Source: Spirochaetota bacterium (GTDB lineage: Bacteria > Spirochaetota > Spirochaetia > SPDA01 > JAJSAL01). Taken from it: a DNA stretch of 64,000 nucleotides. The translations under genes and the position numbers were made by a program. Within the stretch, counting starts at the first letter, position 1. Each line of letters opens with the position of its first letter. This document shows, piece by piece, positions 54,973 to 63,860 of this stretch. The stretch is from NCBI GenBank assembly GCA_024274705.1, contig JAJSAL010000116.1:1-64000 (forward strand), read 5' to 3'. The notes under the pieces were generated by a model. That model saw only the letters and a program-made list of their open reading frames with translations. It was not told where the DNA came from and did not search any database.

Positions 54973-55089
54973 GTCAAGGTTGCTAAGCAGCAGGAACCGT
55001 GAGGGCAGATCAACGCAACCTTGCCTCCACATACTTTATGGGCAAAAGGGCCGGTCAAGGTTGCTAAGCAGAAGAAACCGTGAGGGCAG
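54973..55089. repeat. tandem pair of 36-bp repeats upstream of phoH
   Basis: Two 36-bp copies (54973-55008 and 55054-55089) begin GTCAAGGTTGCTAAGCAG and end ACCGTGAGGGCAG; they differ at two positions and are spaced 45 bases apart. The spacer contains GCAACCTTG (55015-55023), which can pair with CAAGGTTGC in either copy, so two exclusive hairpins are possible. A partial third CAAGGTT occurs at 55133. Only two copies and no cas genes argue against CRISPR. It could be a leader RNA or small-RNA repeat. No riboswitch class was recognised. Confidence 0.6.
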
Positions 55090-55202
55090 CGAAGGTGGGT
55101 TTGTACTCTGATTATCTTAAAAAAACATTTTTCAAGGTTAACTGCGTTTGTCCTGACAGGCGGAAATTAATACGAGTATTTTGCCTGCTGATACCGGATA
55201 CT

Positions 55203-55231
55203 AAGCGGGCCCGAATAAATCGGGCCCGCTT
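55203..55231 (-). terminator. strong hairpin downstream of the sugar-binding-protein gene
   Basis: AAGCGGGCCCG and CGGGCCCGCTT form an 11-bp perfect stem around a 7-base loop, about 20 bases after the stop of the gene at 55251. Following Ts are few but the stem is very stable. It probably ends the ABC transporter transcript before the phoH leader. Confidence 0.75.
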
Positions 55232-55250
55232 GATTGAATATTATCCAATT

Positions 55251-56354
55251 CTAATCGTAAAGCAATCCTTTAATATCGGCATCATCCATGTTATTTTTGT
55301 CGTAGAACTTCGCACCTGTATCTACATCAGATACGCTTTCGCCTTTGTAGGCTTTATATGCCAGTTCAACTGCAAGATAACCGATTGAGTAAGGGTCTTG
55401 AGTGATCGAACCAAGGAAGTATCCTTCTCTGACTGCATTTTTCTGAGCGGCGCCGGCGTCAAATCCGATAGCAACAAGGCCTTTATACTTGGATGCGAAA
55501 TCTGCACCATCATTAGTAGCTGCAAGCAAACCCTTTACTGTTCCCTCATTGGAACAGAATATACCAAGAATATTCTCCTCCTCTACCTTATTCAATACTG
55601 CCGTCGAAGCTGCTGCTGAGTCCGTAGCAGATGCTGAGGCGGGAACAACCATTTCGATAAAAACCTTGTCACCGCCTGTAGGATTATTACTGTCTATAAA
55701 GGCAGTATTACCCGTTACCTTGATGTCATCTGCGCTCATAGCTGTTTTGGAGATAATCAGATCTACCATTGTATCCCGAAACCCCTTACCACGGCTTAAA
55801 AGTGATTCACCTGCAGCATCCTGGTTCATTACAACAATTGTTACAGGATTAGCGGCAGTTGCTTTTTCAATATCCCCTGAGATTACCGCAAACATCTTTT
55901 GTGCAGCAAGACCGGCGGCGTTGAAATTATCGGTTGAAGCATTTGCATAGATTACACCGGCCGGTGCATTAGGTACGCCGGAGTCGAAACCAATAACCGG
56001 TATTCCCTTGCTCTTCAGTTCTGCCAGCTGATCAAGAACCGATTCGGTATTCAGGGCTGCAAGAGCTATAGCAACCGGATTTTTAGCTATGGCGCTATTA
56101 AGCATCTCTACCTGGTCCTGCACATCACTTTCTGAGGCGGGGCCTTCGAATGTAATGTCTACACCTAGTTTTTCAGCAGCCGCATTGGCACCCAGTTTAA
56201 CCTGCTGCCAGAAATCATGCTGTTCCCCCTTAGAGACGACAGGGATGTAGGGTTTTCCACTCTCTTTCTGACCTCCGGCAAATGTAGACAGGGTAAAAAC
56301 CGTCAACATTACCAGTATCACTGATACGATACCGATTTTCTTTGATAATTTCAT
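55251..56354 (-). CDS. sugar ABC transporter substrate-binding protein (periplasmic binding protein 4 type)
   Basis: The 367-residue protein has a signal peptide (IGIVSVILVMLTVFTLSTFA) with spirochaete-type AGGQKESG after it, then a ribose-binding-like fold: VVSKGEQHDFWQQVKLGANAAAEKLG, GIPVIGFDSGV, ANASTDNFNAAGLAAQK, ILGIFCSNEGTVKGLLAA, YKGLVAIGFDAGAAQK and SITQDPYSIGYLAVELA. It delivers a sugar to the importer encoded just upstream. The sugar cannot be named; ribose, galactose or a related sugar are likely. It is last in the ABC operon. Confidence 0.9.
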   Translation of the reverse strand: MKLSKKIGIVSVILVMLTVFTLSTFAGGQKESGKPYIPVVSKGEQHDFWQQVKLGANAAAEKLGVDITFEGPASESDVQDQVEMLNSAIAKNPVAIALAALNTESVLDQLAELKSKGIPVIGFDSGVPNAPAGVIYANASTDNFNAAGLAAQKMFAVISGDIEKATAANPVTIVVMNQDAAGESLLSRGKGFRDTMVDLIISKTAMSADDIKVTGNTAFIDSNNPTGGDKVFIEMVVPASASATDSAAASTAVLNKVEEENILGIFCSNEGTVKGLLAATNDGADFASKYKGLVAIGFDAGAAQKNAVREGYFLGSITQDPYSIGYLAVELAYKAYKGESVSDVDTGAKFYDKNNMDDADIKGLLYD

Positions 56355-56399
56355 ATTATCCTCCTATAAATTTACCTGGAATAAGTTTTTCCCAGGATT

Positions 56400-57692
56400 T
56401 TACCTTTTCTCATTTCCATCCTTGCCTGTCTGATGTTCTCTCTGGTGATGATGGAATTCACGTTCCGAAATCCGCTCCGCATCTCTGATTCTGATCTTCT
56501 CGACCCTCTCTTCGGATTTCATTTTTGCATATGTTTTCTTCATCTCCCGTTTCAGAGATAAGATCTCCCTTCTTAGTGAACCCGCTCTTTCCTGATCATT
56601 TTTTGCCCTGGCTGCTGCCATTTCCTGTTTTGATGAGTTAATTTTTTCCAGTACCGAAATTCTGTAGTTATCAGCCGGGGTGAGTATTCTTACTTCCGAT
56701 GCCTTCTGGTTCCTGTAGATGTCGAGCAATACAGCTCCTACGACAACAACACCGGTGAAGAAGGTCTGATAATGGGCCTGAAGATCCATGGCGGGAAGTC
56801 CGGCACGTAGAACACTCATAATATAAACACCTATAAGAGTACCGAACACAGATCCGATCCCCCCGGAAAGGGATGTTCCGCCGATTACTGCACCTGCGAT
56901 GGCGTTCAGCTCGAACCCCTGGCCTTGGGCCGGCATAACAGTGGTGTAAACAGCGGCAAAGGCAACTCCTCCTATTCCCGCAGTTGTCCCGGCAACCACA
57001 TAGGCCATCATTTCCCACTTACGAACATCCACTCCGGATAGTCTGGCAGCCTCCTTATTGCTCCCTATTGCAAATATGTAACGGCCCATCTTTGTCTTTG
57101 TAAGTATGATATAGGCTATTATCGCGACCCCGAATAGAACAATGGCCCCAGTTGGTATCGAGAAGCCGTCCTCTCCTATATATTTGAAAATACTCTTGAA
57201 CCAGCCGTCATCAGAAGACCGGGTGGGAAACGTAGCACTACGCACATTGGAAACGATAGAGCCGATACCCATCGAAATCATCATCGTTCCCAATGTAGCA
57301 ATGAAGGGTGGGAGTTTAAGCCTGCTGACTAAAATCCCGTTAAAATATCCGAATGCGATTCCTACAGCTATTATAAGGAGCAGAGAAAGCCCCATAGGCC
57401 ATCCCCATGTTTTGTAGGCTGTACCGCCGATTATCGCAGCGCACATCATGACTGTCCCGACGGAAAGATCGATCCCACCTGAAATAATAACAAAGGTGAC
57501 GCCAATCGCGATAAAACCGATGTAATATGACGAATCAAGGACATTGACAAGTGTACCGTAAGAAAAAAAGTTTCTGCCAAACAGTCCGAAAAAGACATAT
57601 AAAATGACAAGGGCAACCGGCGCTAAAAATTTCTGGAGTCCAACATCTTTAAGATTCTGCCAAATACTGCTCTTTCCGCCCAAATTTTCCAT
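56400..57692 (-). CDS. sugar ABC transporter permease with long charged C-terminal extension
   Basis: The 430-residue protein has the RbsC/XylH-type fold of about eight to ten membrane helices over the first 325 residues (LVNVLDSSYYIGFIAIGVTFVIISGGIDLSVGTVM; ELNAIAGAVIGGTSLSGGIGSVFGTLIG). The C-terminal 104 residues (327-430) are strongly charged and helical, with ISVLEKINSSKQEMAAARAKNDQ and SLKREMKKTYAKMKSEERVEK, ending HHHQREHQTGKDGNEKR. Most such permeases stop soon after the last helix, so this cytoplasmic coiled-coil tail is unusual. It sits between the ATPase and binding-protein genes. Confidence 0.88.
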   Translation of the reverse strand: MENLGGKSSIWQNLKDVGLQKFLAPVALVILYVFFGLFGRNFFSYGTLVNVLDSSYYIGFIAIGVTFVIISGGIDLSVGTVMMCAAIIGGTAYKTWGWPMGLSLLLIIAVGIAFGYFNGILVSRLKLPPFIATLGTMMISMGIGSIVSNVRSATFPTRSSDDGWFKSIFKYIGEDGFSIPTGAIVLFGVAIIAYIILTKTKMGRYIFAIGSNKEAARLSGVDVRKWEMMAYVVAGTTAGIGGVAFAAVYTTVMPAQGQGFELNAIAGAVIGGTSLSGGIGSVFGTLIGVYIMSVLRAGLPAMDLQAHYQTFFTGVVVVGAVLLDIYRNQKASEVRILTPADNYRISVLEKINSSKQEMAAARAKNDQERAGSLRREILSLKREMKKTYAKMKSEERVEKIRIRDAERISEREFHHHQREHQTGKDGNEKR

Positions 57693-57695
57693 TAC

Positions 57696-59213
57696 TTAAT
57701 GCTCCTGGTTCTGTAAAGTGGCATATTTCATGATCTTTTCCTGAGTTGCATCTTCGATATCCAGTTCTCCTGTGATTCTTCCTTCACACATGATAACTAT
57801 CCTGTCACTCATTCGGAGAATTTCCGGAAGTTCAGAAGAGATCATGATGATCGATTTCCCTTTCATGACAAGCTCATTCATGAGTGTGTATATCTCACTC
57901 TTTGCCCCTACATCGATACCCCGGGTAGGTTCATCAAAAATAAGGATATCGCTGTTTTTTATTAGCCATTTTGCAATTACAACTTTCTGCTGATTTCCGC
58001 CGGAAAGATTTTTCAGAAGCTGGTCCAGGGACGGTGTTTTAATGCGGAGCATCTCTATAAACTCCCTGGTTATTTGTTTCACCTTCTCCGCGTGAATAAA
58101 AAGTCCTTTTTCATACTTGTCGTAGGCTGCCATAAAGGCATTATCAGTTACACTTAATCCCGTAGCCAGGCCGTACCGCTTACGGTCTTCCGACAGATAC
58201 CCAATGCCGCAGGCAACAGCGTCCACAGGGCTTTTTACATGAACCAGCTTGTTATTTATTTCAATTGTACCGCTGTCAATTCTGTCTGCTCCAAAAATTG
58301 CCCTGGCCGTTTCTGTCCTGCCCGCTCCCATTAACCCGGCAAATCCCAGAATCTCCCCCTTCCGGAGAGTAAAGCTGATGTCTCTGACCATCCTTCCGGC
58401 ATTGAGTTTATTCACCCGTAATACAATCTCTGCCCCGGCAGGTACATTGCTTCTGGCCTTGGGCTTCTCATAGATTACACGTCCAACCATCATATTTATG
58501 ATTTCTTCTTTAGTTACATCAGACGTATTTCTGGTTCCGACATACTCGCCGTCTCTCAAAACGGTGACTCTGTCTGTTATTCTGTTGATCTCGTCCATTC
58601 GGTGAGAGATATAGATCATCCCGACACCCTTGCCGGCCAGATCTCTCATGATGGTAAAGAGCTCATTTATCTCGGTTTCTGTAAGGGCTGCTGAGGGTTC
58701 ATCCAGTATAAGAATCTTCAGGTCATGGGAAACAGCTTTCGCAATCTCGACCATCTGCTGTTTGCCTACCGTAAGATTTCCAAGAACTTCCTTCGGATCG
58801 ATATTCATGTTGAGCCTGGTGAAAAGTTCGGCAGCTCTTCTGTTCTGGTTCTTCTCATCTAAAAAAAGCCCACCCTTCCTGGTAGATTCTCTTCCGATAA
58901 AAATATTCTGCGCTACCGTCAGGTGGTCCATCATGTTTAATTCCTGATGGATTATCCCTATTCCCATTTGAAGGGCTTCCTTGGGGTCCTTTGGGTTCAG
59001 GAGTTTGCCCATATACAGGATCTCTCCGGAATCTTTGGGATAGATACCCGTCAGAGCTTTAATCAAGGTAGATTTACCTGCTCCGTTCTCCCCTACCAGA
59101 GAATGGATCTCTCCCTCGAACAGGTCAAAATCCACACCCTTTAAGGCATGAACACCGGTAAACCGTTTATCAATATTTTTCATTGAAAGGACTAAATTGC
59201 TTGTTTTCAACAT
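57696..59213 (-). CDS. sugar ABC transporter ATPase (two nucleotide-binding domains, RbsA/MglA-like)
   Basis: A tandem ABC protein of 505 residues from the preferred start. The first domain has GENGAGKSTLIKALTG and the signature LTVGKQQM with Walker B LILDEPSAALT. The second has FAGLMGAGRTETARAIFG and NLSGGNQQKVVIAKWL with LIFDEPTRGIDVGAK. It drives uptake through the neighbouring permease. The open frame starts at 59255, but Met15 (59213) matches the family N-terminus LVLSMKNIDKRFTGV. A palindrome and weak promoter lie upstream. Confidence 0.93.
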   Translation of the reverse strand: MLKTSNLVLSMKNIDKRFTGVHALKGVDFDLFEGEIHSLVGENGAGKSTLIKALTGIYPKDSGEILYMGKLLNPKDPKEALQMGIGIIHQELNMMDHLTVAQNIFIGRESTRKGGLFLDEKNQNRRAAELFTRLNMNIDPKEVLGNLTVGKQQMVEIAKAVSHDLKILILDEPSAALTETEINELFTIMRDLAGKGVGMIYISHRMDEINRITDRVTVLRDGEYVGTRNTSDVTKEEIINMMVGRVIYEKPKARSNVPAGAEIVLRVNKLNAGRMVRDISFTLRKGEILGFAGLMGAGRTETARAIFGADRIDSGTIEINNKLVHVKSPVDAVACGIGYLSEDRKRYGLATGLSVTDNAFMAAYDKYEKGLFIHAEKVKQITREFIEMLRIKTPSLDQLLKNLSGGNQQKVVIAKWLIKNSDILIFDEPTRGIDVGAKSEIYTLMNELVMKGKSIIMISSELPEILRMSDRIVIMCEGRITGELDIEDATQEKIMKYATLQNQEH

Positions 59214-59247
59214 TCCCGATCTTCTCTCCTGCAGACTCCTTAAGAGG

Positions 59248-59274
59248 ATTATCACCTGGAATTTAGAATTCCAA
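59248..59274 (-). promoter_or_regulatory. palindrome and weak promoter ahead of the sugar ABC operon
   Basis: TGGAATT-TAG-AATTCCA (59257-59273) is a perfect 7-bp inverted repeat. On the minus strand it overlaps a -35-like TTGGAA (59269-59274), with a -10 GATAAT (59248-59253) only 15 bases away, a spacing typical of activator-dependent promoters. It is a candidate binding site for the AraC-type response regulator encoded upstream. Confidence 0.4.
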
Positions 59275-59321
59275 AATCGAGAATCTTACGGACTTTGTTT
59301 AAATTTTTCCGGTGCCTGCTG

Positions 59322-60308
59322 TTATTGATTGCTGATGGGAAACAACAGTTCCTGATATTCCCTTCTGAACATGTTATCTTTGGTTATAAGAATAGAACCG
59401 GTATCCAAAAAGGCATCCACCTCATTCCCCTTAAGATATTCTACGGCTGTTTTTATACTAAGATAACCCATATTGTAAGGCCGCTGTACAACCGTGGCTT
59501 TTATTATACCTTCTTCCAGATATGCCAGTTCCCGGACTGCGTTGTCAAAACCAACGACAAATACCCGATCCGAAGCGTCTCTTTCATCGATCGCTCTGGC
59601 AACCCCCAGAGTGGATACTTCGTTCAGTGCGACTATTCCACCGATACTCTCATCGTCAAGAAGCTGCATGGTTATCCTATATGCTTTTTCCTGCTCCACA
59701 TCGCAGAACCAGGTTCCGACTATGTCCTCCCCGGATAGAGCTTCCCGCACTCCTGCTTCCCTGTCTATTGCAGTGGCGGTTTCTTTAATATGGCTGACGA
59801 TCGCGATAGACTTCCGGCTGTTAAAGGATATCAGCTTTTTCATCTCTTCTCCGGCTTTGTTACCCGCGTCGATATTATCAGTTGCAATGAAGGATACAGG
59901 AATATCGGATTGAATTCCGGAATCAAAGGTTATTACCGGGATGCCGAGTCTTTCAGCCTTTTCAACCGAATCCACCAGGCGTTTGTAATCTGAAGCCGCA
60001 AGCACTATTAGAGGTGGCCCTTCATCTATAACAGCATTCATTATGTTGATCTGCCGATTTATCTCCTTTTCAAATCTGGGACCGGAAATCTTAACCTGAA
60101 CCCCGAATTCCTTGGCGGCCTCGTCGATTCCCTGTACAACTACCTCCCAGAAATCCATAGGCTGTCCTTCAATTGATTTTAATACAATCTGGATAGGCTC
60201 AGACAGTTCCAGTTCTTTCGGAGTGTTCTGTTTATAAAAAAATGAGAGTGCGATAAACAACACAAAAGCGGCCATGAGACTTAAAAAAAACAGATACCAG
60301 TTTTTCAT
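59322..60308 (-). CDS. membrane-anchored sugar-binding protein, probable sensor partner of the histidine kinase
   Basis: The 328-residue protein has an N-terminal membrane helix (NWYLFFLSLMAAFVLFIALSFF) without a clear cleavage site, then a periplasmic binding protein 4 fold (FWEVVVQGIDEAAKEFGVQVKI; GIPVITFDSGIQSD; FIATDNIDAGNKAGEEMKK; DRVFVVGFDNAVRELAYLE). It lies 2 bases after the kinase gene, separate from the transporter's own binding protein. In several bacteria such proteins present a sugar to a Cache-domain kinase, so a sensing role is inferred. Confidence 0.82.
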   Translation of the reverse strand: MKNWYLFFLSLMAAFVLFIALSFFYKQNTPKELELSEPIQIVLKSIEGQPMDFWEVVVQGIDEAAKEFGVQVKISGPRFEKEINRQINIMNAVIDEGPPLIVLAASDYKRLVDSVEKAERLGIPVITFDSGIQSDIPVSFIATDNIDAGNKAGEEMKKLISFNSRKSIAIVSHIKETATAIDREAGVREALSGEDIVGTWFCDVEQEKAYRITMQLLDDESIGGIVALNEVSTLGVARAIDERDASDRVFVVGFDNAVRELAYLEEGIIKATVVQRPYNMGYLSIKTAVEYLKGNEVDAFLDTGSILITKDNMFRREYQELLFPISNQ

Positions 60309-60310
60309 TA

Positions 60311-62086
60311 TTACACCTCCAGCGCCTTTGACGGAACAAGAACAGTTATCCTGGTACCCCCACCGTCAGCACGGAAGTATGACAACCCGTAATCTTTACC
60401 GAAATACAGCTGTATACGCTCATGCACATTATGGACACCCATTCCTTGTCTTGACAGACCGGAAGAATCCGTTGAAGCATTGAGACTGCTGTTCAGCTCT
60501 TCCATCTCTTTATTTGTCATCCCCTTTCCGTTATCGATAACTTCCAATTTAATATTCGATCCGACTTCCTTACCGGTAATTCTAATAAAACCCTTGTGGT
60601 CAACCTCCTTTATTCCATGATAGATGGCATTCTCCACAAGAGGCTGAAGGGTTATCTTCAAGATGGTCCGGTTATACAGATCGGCATTTATTTCGATTGA
60701 ATACTTAAATTTATCTTTATAGCGCATTTCCTGAATGGTAAGATACGACTCCACATGAGCAATTTCATCATTGATTGTTATAAACTCCCTGCCTTTGCTT
60801 ATGCTGATACGGAACAGTTTTGACAGGGCCGAAGTCATCTGAACTACCTCTCTGTTCTGTCCCATTTCACCCATCCAGATAATGGAATCAAGAGTATTAT
60901 AGAGAAAATGGGGATTTATCTGAGCCTGAAGTGCTTTTAAATCACTCTTCCGTTTCCACTCTTGTTCTCTGATGTTAGCATTCATCAGGTTCCTTACATG
61001 TCCCACCATTGTATCATATTCCCTGGCAAGTTCACTAATCTCATCTGTAGCTTTAATGGGTCCTACAAGCTTAAATTCACCGGTATCAACACTCTTCATT
61101 ATCTCCTGTAATTTTCTAACGGGTTTTGTTATACCTGACGAAATTCTGTTGGTCGCTAAACCTACAATGAGGAATAGGATTAGACCAAGAAGAGCATAGG
61201 AAATCTGCACATACCGCCAGTCTGTCACAATATCACTTTCATAGGTAACACTAATGATGTACCATCCGGTAATGGAAGAGGTCTCTATCATGAAGTATTT
61301 GCCATCTTCATGATAGAATTTCTCTTCTGTACTGCCCAGAAGAGAATAGATAGAATCAACCGGTTCGTTTCTAAGATTGCTGTAGACCAGTTGCTGCGTC
61401 GGGTGGAAGATATAATTACGCTCTGAGTCTATAATAAAATTATAGCCCTTCCTACCGACAACTAATGATTGGCATAGATCCTTGATTCGATTAAACTTTA
61501 GATCAACCAGCAAGACCCCAAGAGATTCACGACCGTCCGGGGAAAAGATCTCTCTGCTCAGGGAGACAACCCAGGAATATCTTCCTTCTACAATATTCTG
61601 GACATACGAGGATGAGACCACAGTCTGCCCCCCTGCAGCAAGGGCATCTATAAACCAGCTTTTCTCGGATACCATAACCCACTGATTCAATACCGTTTCC
61701 GGATCGCCTGGAATAACAGAACCGTCGTGTCCGACTATGATAATATCCGATATATCGTTCCTGGACCGAATATAGTTACCGAGACGCTGCTGGATTGAGA
61801 CATACTTAGGTGAACTCTCATCCTCCCTGTTTTCCAGATAAGTAATAACCTCAGGATCGTCCTGTACCGCCAGGGAGATCTGTTCCATACCTGTAATATA
61901 TGAATCAATCTGGGTTTTCAGCTGGCCCAGTAGAATCCTGTTAATCTCGAGGGTGGAGTTCCGGACCGTGTTTATTGTAAAACGTAAGGAGACAAGCTGC
62001 ATGATAAAGACAGCTGCAAACATCATGAGGGTAAATATTATATAGATGCGGGATTCCAGAGTGTCGAATCCCAGAGTCTTTTTCAT
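60311..62086 (-). CDS. YesM-type sensor histidine kinase with Cache and HAMP domains
   Basis: The 591-residue protein has a first membrane helix (about 15-35), a periplasmic double-Cache-like region (about 40-285: VSEKSWFIDALAAGG, GWYIISVTYESDI), a second helix (YALLGLILFLIVGLATN), a HAMP domain (SSGITKPVRKLQEIMKSVDTGEFKLVG), and a His-kinase core. The H-box is NPHFLYNTLDSIIW, followed by LQPLVENAIYHG and the ATP-site VIDNGKGMTNKEM and GMGVHNVHERIQLYFG. It phosphorylates the AraC-type regulator with which it overlaps by 4 bases. Confidence 0.92.
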   Translation of the reverse strand: MKKTLGFDTLESRIYIIFTLMMFAAVFIMQLVSLRFTINTVRNSTLEINRILLGQLKTQIDSYITGMEQISLAVQDDPEVITYLENREDESSPKYVSIQQRLGNYIRSRNDISDIIIVGHDGSVIPGDPETVLNQWVMVSEKSWFIDALAAGGQTVVSSSYVQNIVEGRYSWVVSLSREIFSPDGRESLGVLLVDLKFNRIKDLCQSLVVGRKGYNFIIDSERNYIFHPTQQLVYSNLRNEPVDSIYSLLGSTEEKFYHEDGKYFMIETSSITGWYIISVTYESDIVTDWRYVQISYALLGLILFLIVGLATNRISSGITKPVRKLQEIMKSVDTGEFKLVGPIKATDEISELAREYDTMVGHVRNLMNANIREQEWKRKSDLKALQAQINPHFLYNTLDSIIWMGEMGQNREVVQMTSALSKLFRISISKGREFITINDEIAHVESYLTIQEMRYKDKFKYSIEINADLYNRTILKITLQPLVENAIYHGIKEVDHKGFIRITGKEVGSNIKLEVIDNGKGMTNKEMEELNSSLNASTDSSGLSRQGMGVHNVHERIQLYFGKDYGLSYFRADGGGTRITVLVPSKALEV

Positions 62087-63648
62087 TCCTCCAGACTCCT
62101 TCTGTATTCCATAGGTGTTAAGCCCGTTGTTTTCTTGAATATTATTGAGAAATATCCCGGGTCTTTATAGCCTGTTTTTTCAGCTACTTCGTAGCTCTTC
62201 AGGTCTGTGCTCTTTAAAAGTTTCTTTGCCTCTTTCATCCTGCAGTGGGTAAGATATTCCAGAAAAGTCTGCCCCGTACCCTCTTTAAACAAAAGACTGA
62301 ACTGGCTGACGGAGAGATAAATTTCATTACATATTTCCTGCAGGGAAAAACTGCTGTCTCCCATCCTCTCTACTATTATCTGCTTTGCCTTTTCAATCCT
62401 GAATCGAGCAGCATCGTTCCGATGCGTTTCTATTCTGTCCTCTATCAGATCGAGGAGCCGGGTAAAAAATATTCTGGCCTGACTCAGGGATTCGAAATTC
62501 CGGGGCTGATAGAGAGAAGTATCGTCACTCTCAGAGAACAGCGCCATCTCCTGAATAAAATTGAGAAAAACAAAAAGGAGCCGGGTAAAATAAAAAGAAA
62601 TCTCCAGAGGGGTAAGAAAATGATTCTTTAGACACAGAAAAATATTCTCTAAAGCCTGAGCGCTTGAATTTCGCCCGCCGGACTTAAGCTGATCTGCTAA
62701 ATCTGCTGTCAGTTCAGAAAATCTCTCGGGAGCAATTTTTTTACTATCCCTGACTTCTTCAATAGAAAGTATCTGGGACAGCCCAAGGACCCTGGAATAA
62801 TCGACTGCGTTACTTGCACCGCGGTAGGACCCGGGAAGTAGTGTGAGTCTGTCTACTATTTCGCCGCAACCGGTGGATATCTGTTCCCGGCCCAGTCTGG
62901 ATGCATAGGTATAGATCTTTTCAGCCAGAGTCCTGGACCTGTGCTTAAGGACCTCTTTATATTCTCCCTGAAGGAGAATTACAAGATCCTCGTTTCTGTT
63001 TGAGAACAGTTCTTCACCGGACTCCAGCCTCACTCTAATAAACTCGGCCAGGGTAATCCTGCCAAACTCATCCCAGTTTCCGGGAATGGATATAATGCTG
63101 ACCTGATAAAATGCACCCAGATCCATCAAGTGGAAATACTCCTTCCTTTTTAAAAGACTCTCAACATCCGGGTTGCCTGAAACGAGCCGGTACAGAAACC
63201 TTTCCTTAAGGAGGGGGAAACTTGCTTCCAGTTTATCCTGCATAAGTTGATACTGTCTCTTCCGCTCCCGCATAAAATTCATCTCTCCCTCTATTCTGGA
63301 CAGAATCTGGGAGAGTTCATCTGCTGTGATAGGTTTTAAGAGGAACTCCCTCACTTTGGTTTTTACAGCTTCCCGTGCATACTCAAACTCATCGTAACCT
63401 GTCAGTAGAAGTACCATCACATCCGGATACTGTTGCTCGATTGTCCGATTTAGGGCAAGACCATCCATTCTGGGCATGTTGATATCCGATATAACAACAT
63501 CCACATGATGCTCCCGCATAAACTCAAGGGCCTGCAAACCGTGCTCAAACAATCCGGCCAGTTCGAACCCGTTCTGTCCCCAGGGTAAACAGCTGGATAT
63601 TCCGTCCCTCACAATCGCTTCATCATCAACAAATATTAACTGATACAT
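62083..63648 (-). CDS. YesN-type response regulator with AraC-family DNA-binding domain
   Basis: The 521-residue protein has a receiver domain (FVDDEAIVRDGISSCLPWGQ; phosphorylated Asp in DVVISDINMPRMDGL; Lys in LLKPIT), a ~250-residue linker region typical of YesN, and two AraC-type helix-turn-helix units at the end (ERMGDSSFSLQEICNEIYLSVSQFSLLFKEGTG ... SYEVAEKTGYKDPGYFSIIFKKTTG). It probably activates the sugar ABC operon. It is the first gene of the run, read toward the transporter. Confidence 0.92.
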   Translation of the reverse strand: MYQLIFVDDEAIVRDGISSCLPWGQNGFELAGLFEHGLQALEFMREHHVDVVISDINMPRMDGLALNRTIEQQYPDVMVLLLTGYDEFEYAREAVKTKVREFLLKPITADELSQILSRIEGEMNFMRERKRQYQLMQDKLEASFPLLKERFLYRLVSGNPDVESLLKRKEYFHLMDLGAFYQVSIISIPGNWDEFGRITLAEFIRVRLESGEELFSNRNEDLVILLQGEYKEVLKHRSRTLAEKIYTYASRLGREQISTGCGEIVDRLTLLPGSYRGASNAVDYSRVLGLSQILSIEEVRDSKKIAPERFSELTADLADQLKSGGRNSSAQALENIFLCLKNHFLTPLEISFYFTRLLFVFLNFIQEMALFSESDDTSLYQPRNFESLSQARIFFTRLLDLIEDRIETHRNDAARFRIEKAKQIIVERMGDSSFSLQEICNEIYLSVSQFSLLFKEGTGQTFLEYLTHCRMKEAKKLLKSTDLKSYEVAEKTGYKDPGYFSIIFKKTTGLTPMEYRRSLEE

Positions 63649-63678
63649 ATTTATTACCTAATCTATTTTATACAGAGT

Positions 63679-63689
63679 ATACGAAGTAT
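63679..63689. promoter_or_regulatory. short palindrome upstream of the response regulator gene
   Basis: ATAC-GAA-GTAT is an 11-base inverted repeat about 31 bases before the start codon at 63648, amid an AT-rich stretch with several TATA-like boxes. The leader from 63649 to 63860 shows no other gene; a 94-codon open frame there looks like chance. Confidence 0.25.
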
Positions 63690-63860
63690 AAAAGCTAAAA
63701 ATTGATATTAATTCTCCTGATACCAGGTTCAGAGGAAAGGATCCTGGATATTTTATCGCTCATGATACCGGTACATCCGTGAATAAAGCTGTAGTTTTTG
63801 CTCGGCAGGAAAAGATGACCGGCAGCAACTGACTCATCCGGCGACCCGAAAGCGGAACTT

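Noticed and set aside
54973-55089. CRISPR array
   Set aside because: Only two copies, imperfect, with one spacer that pairs to the repeat itself, and no cas genes.
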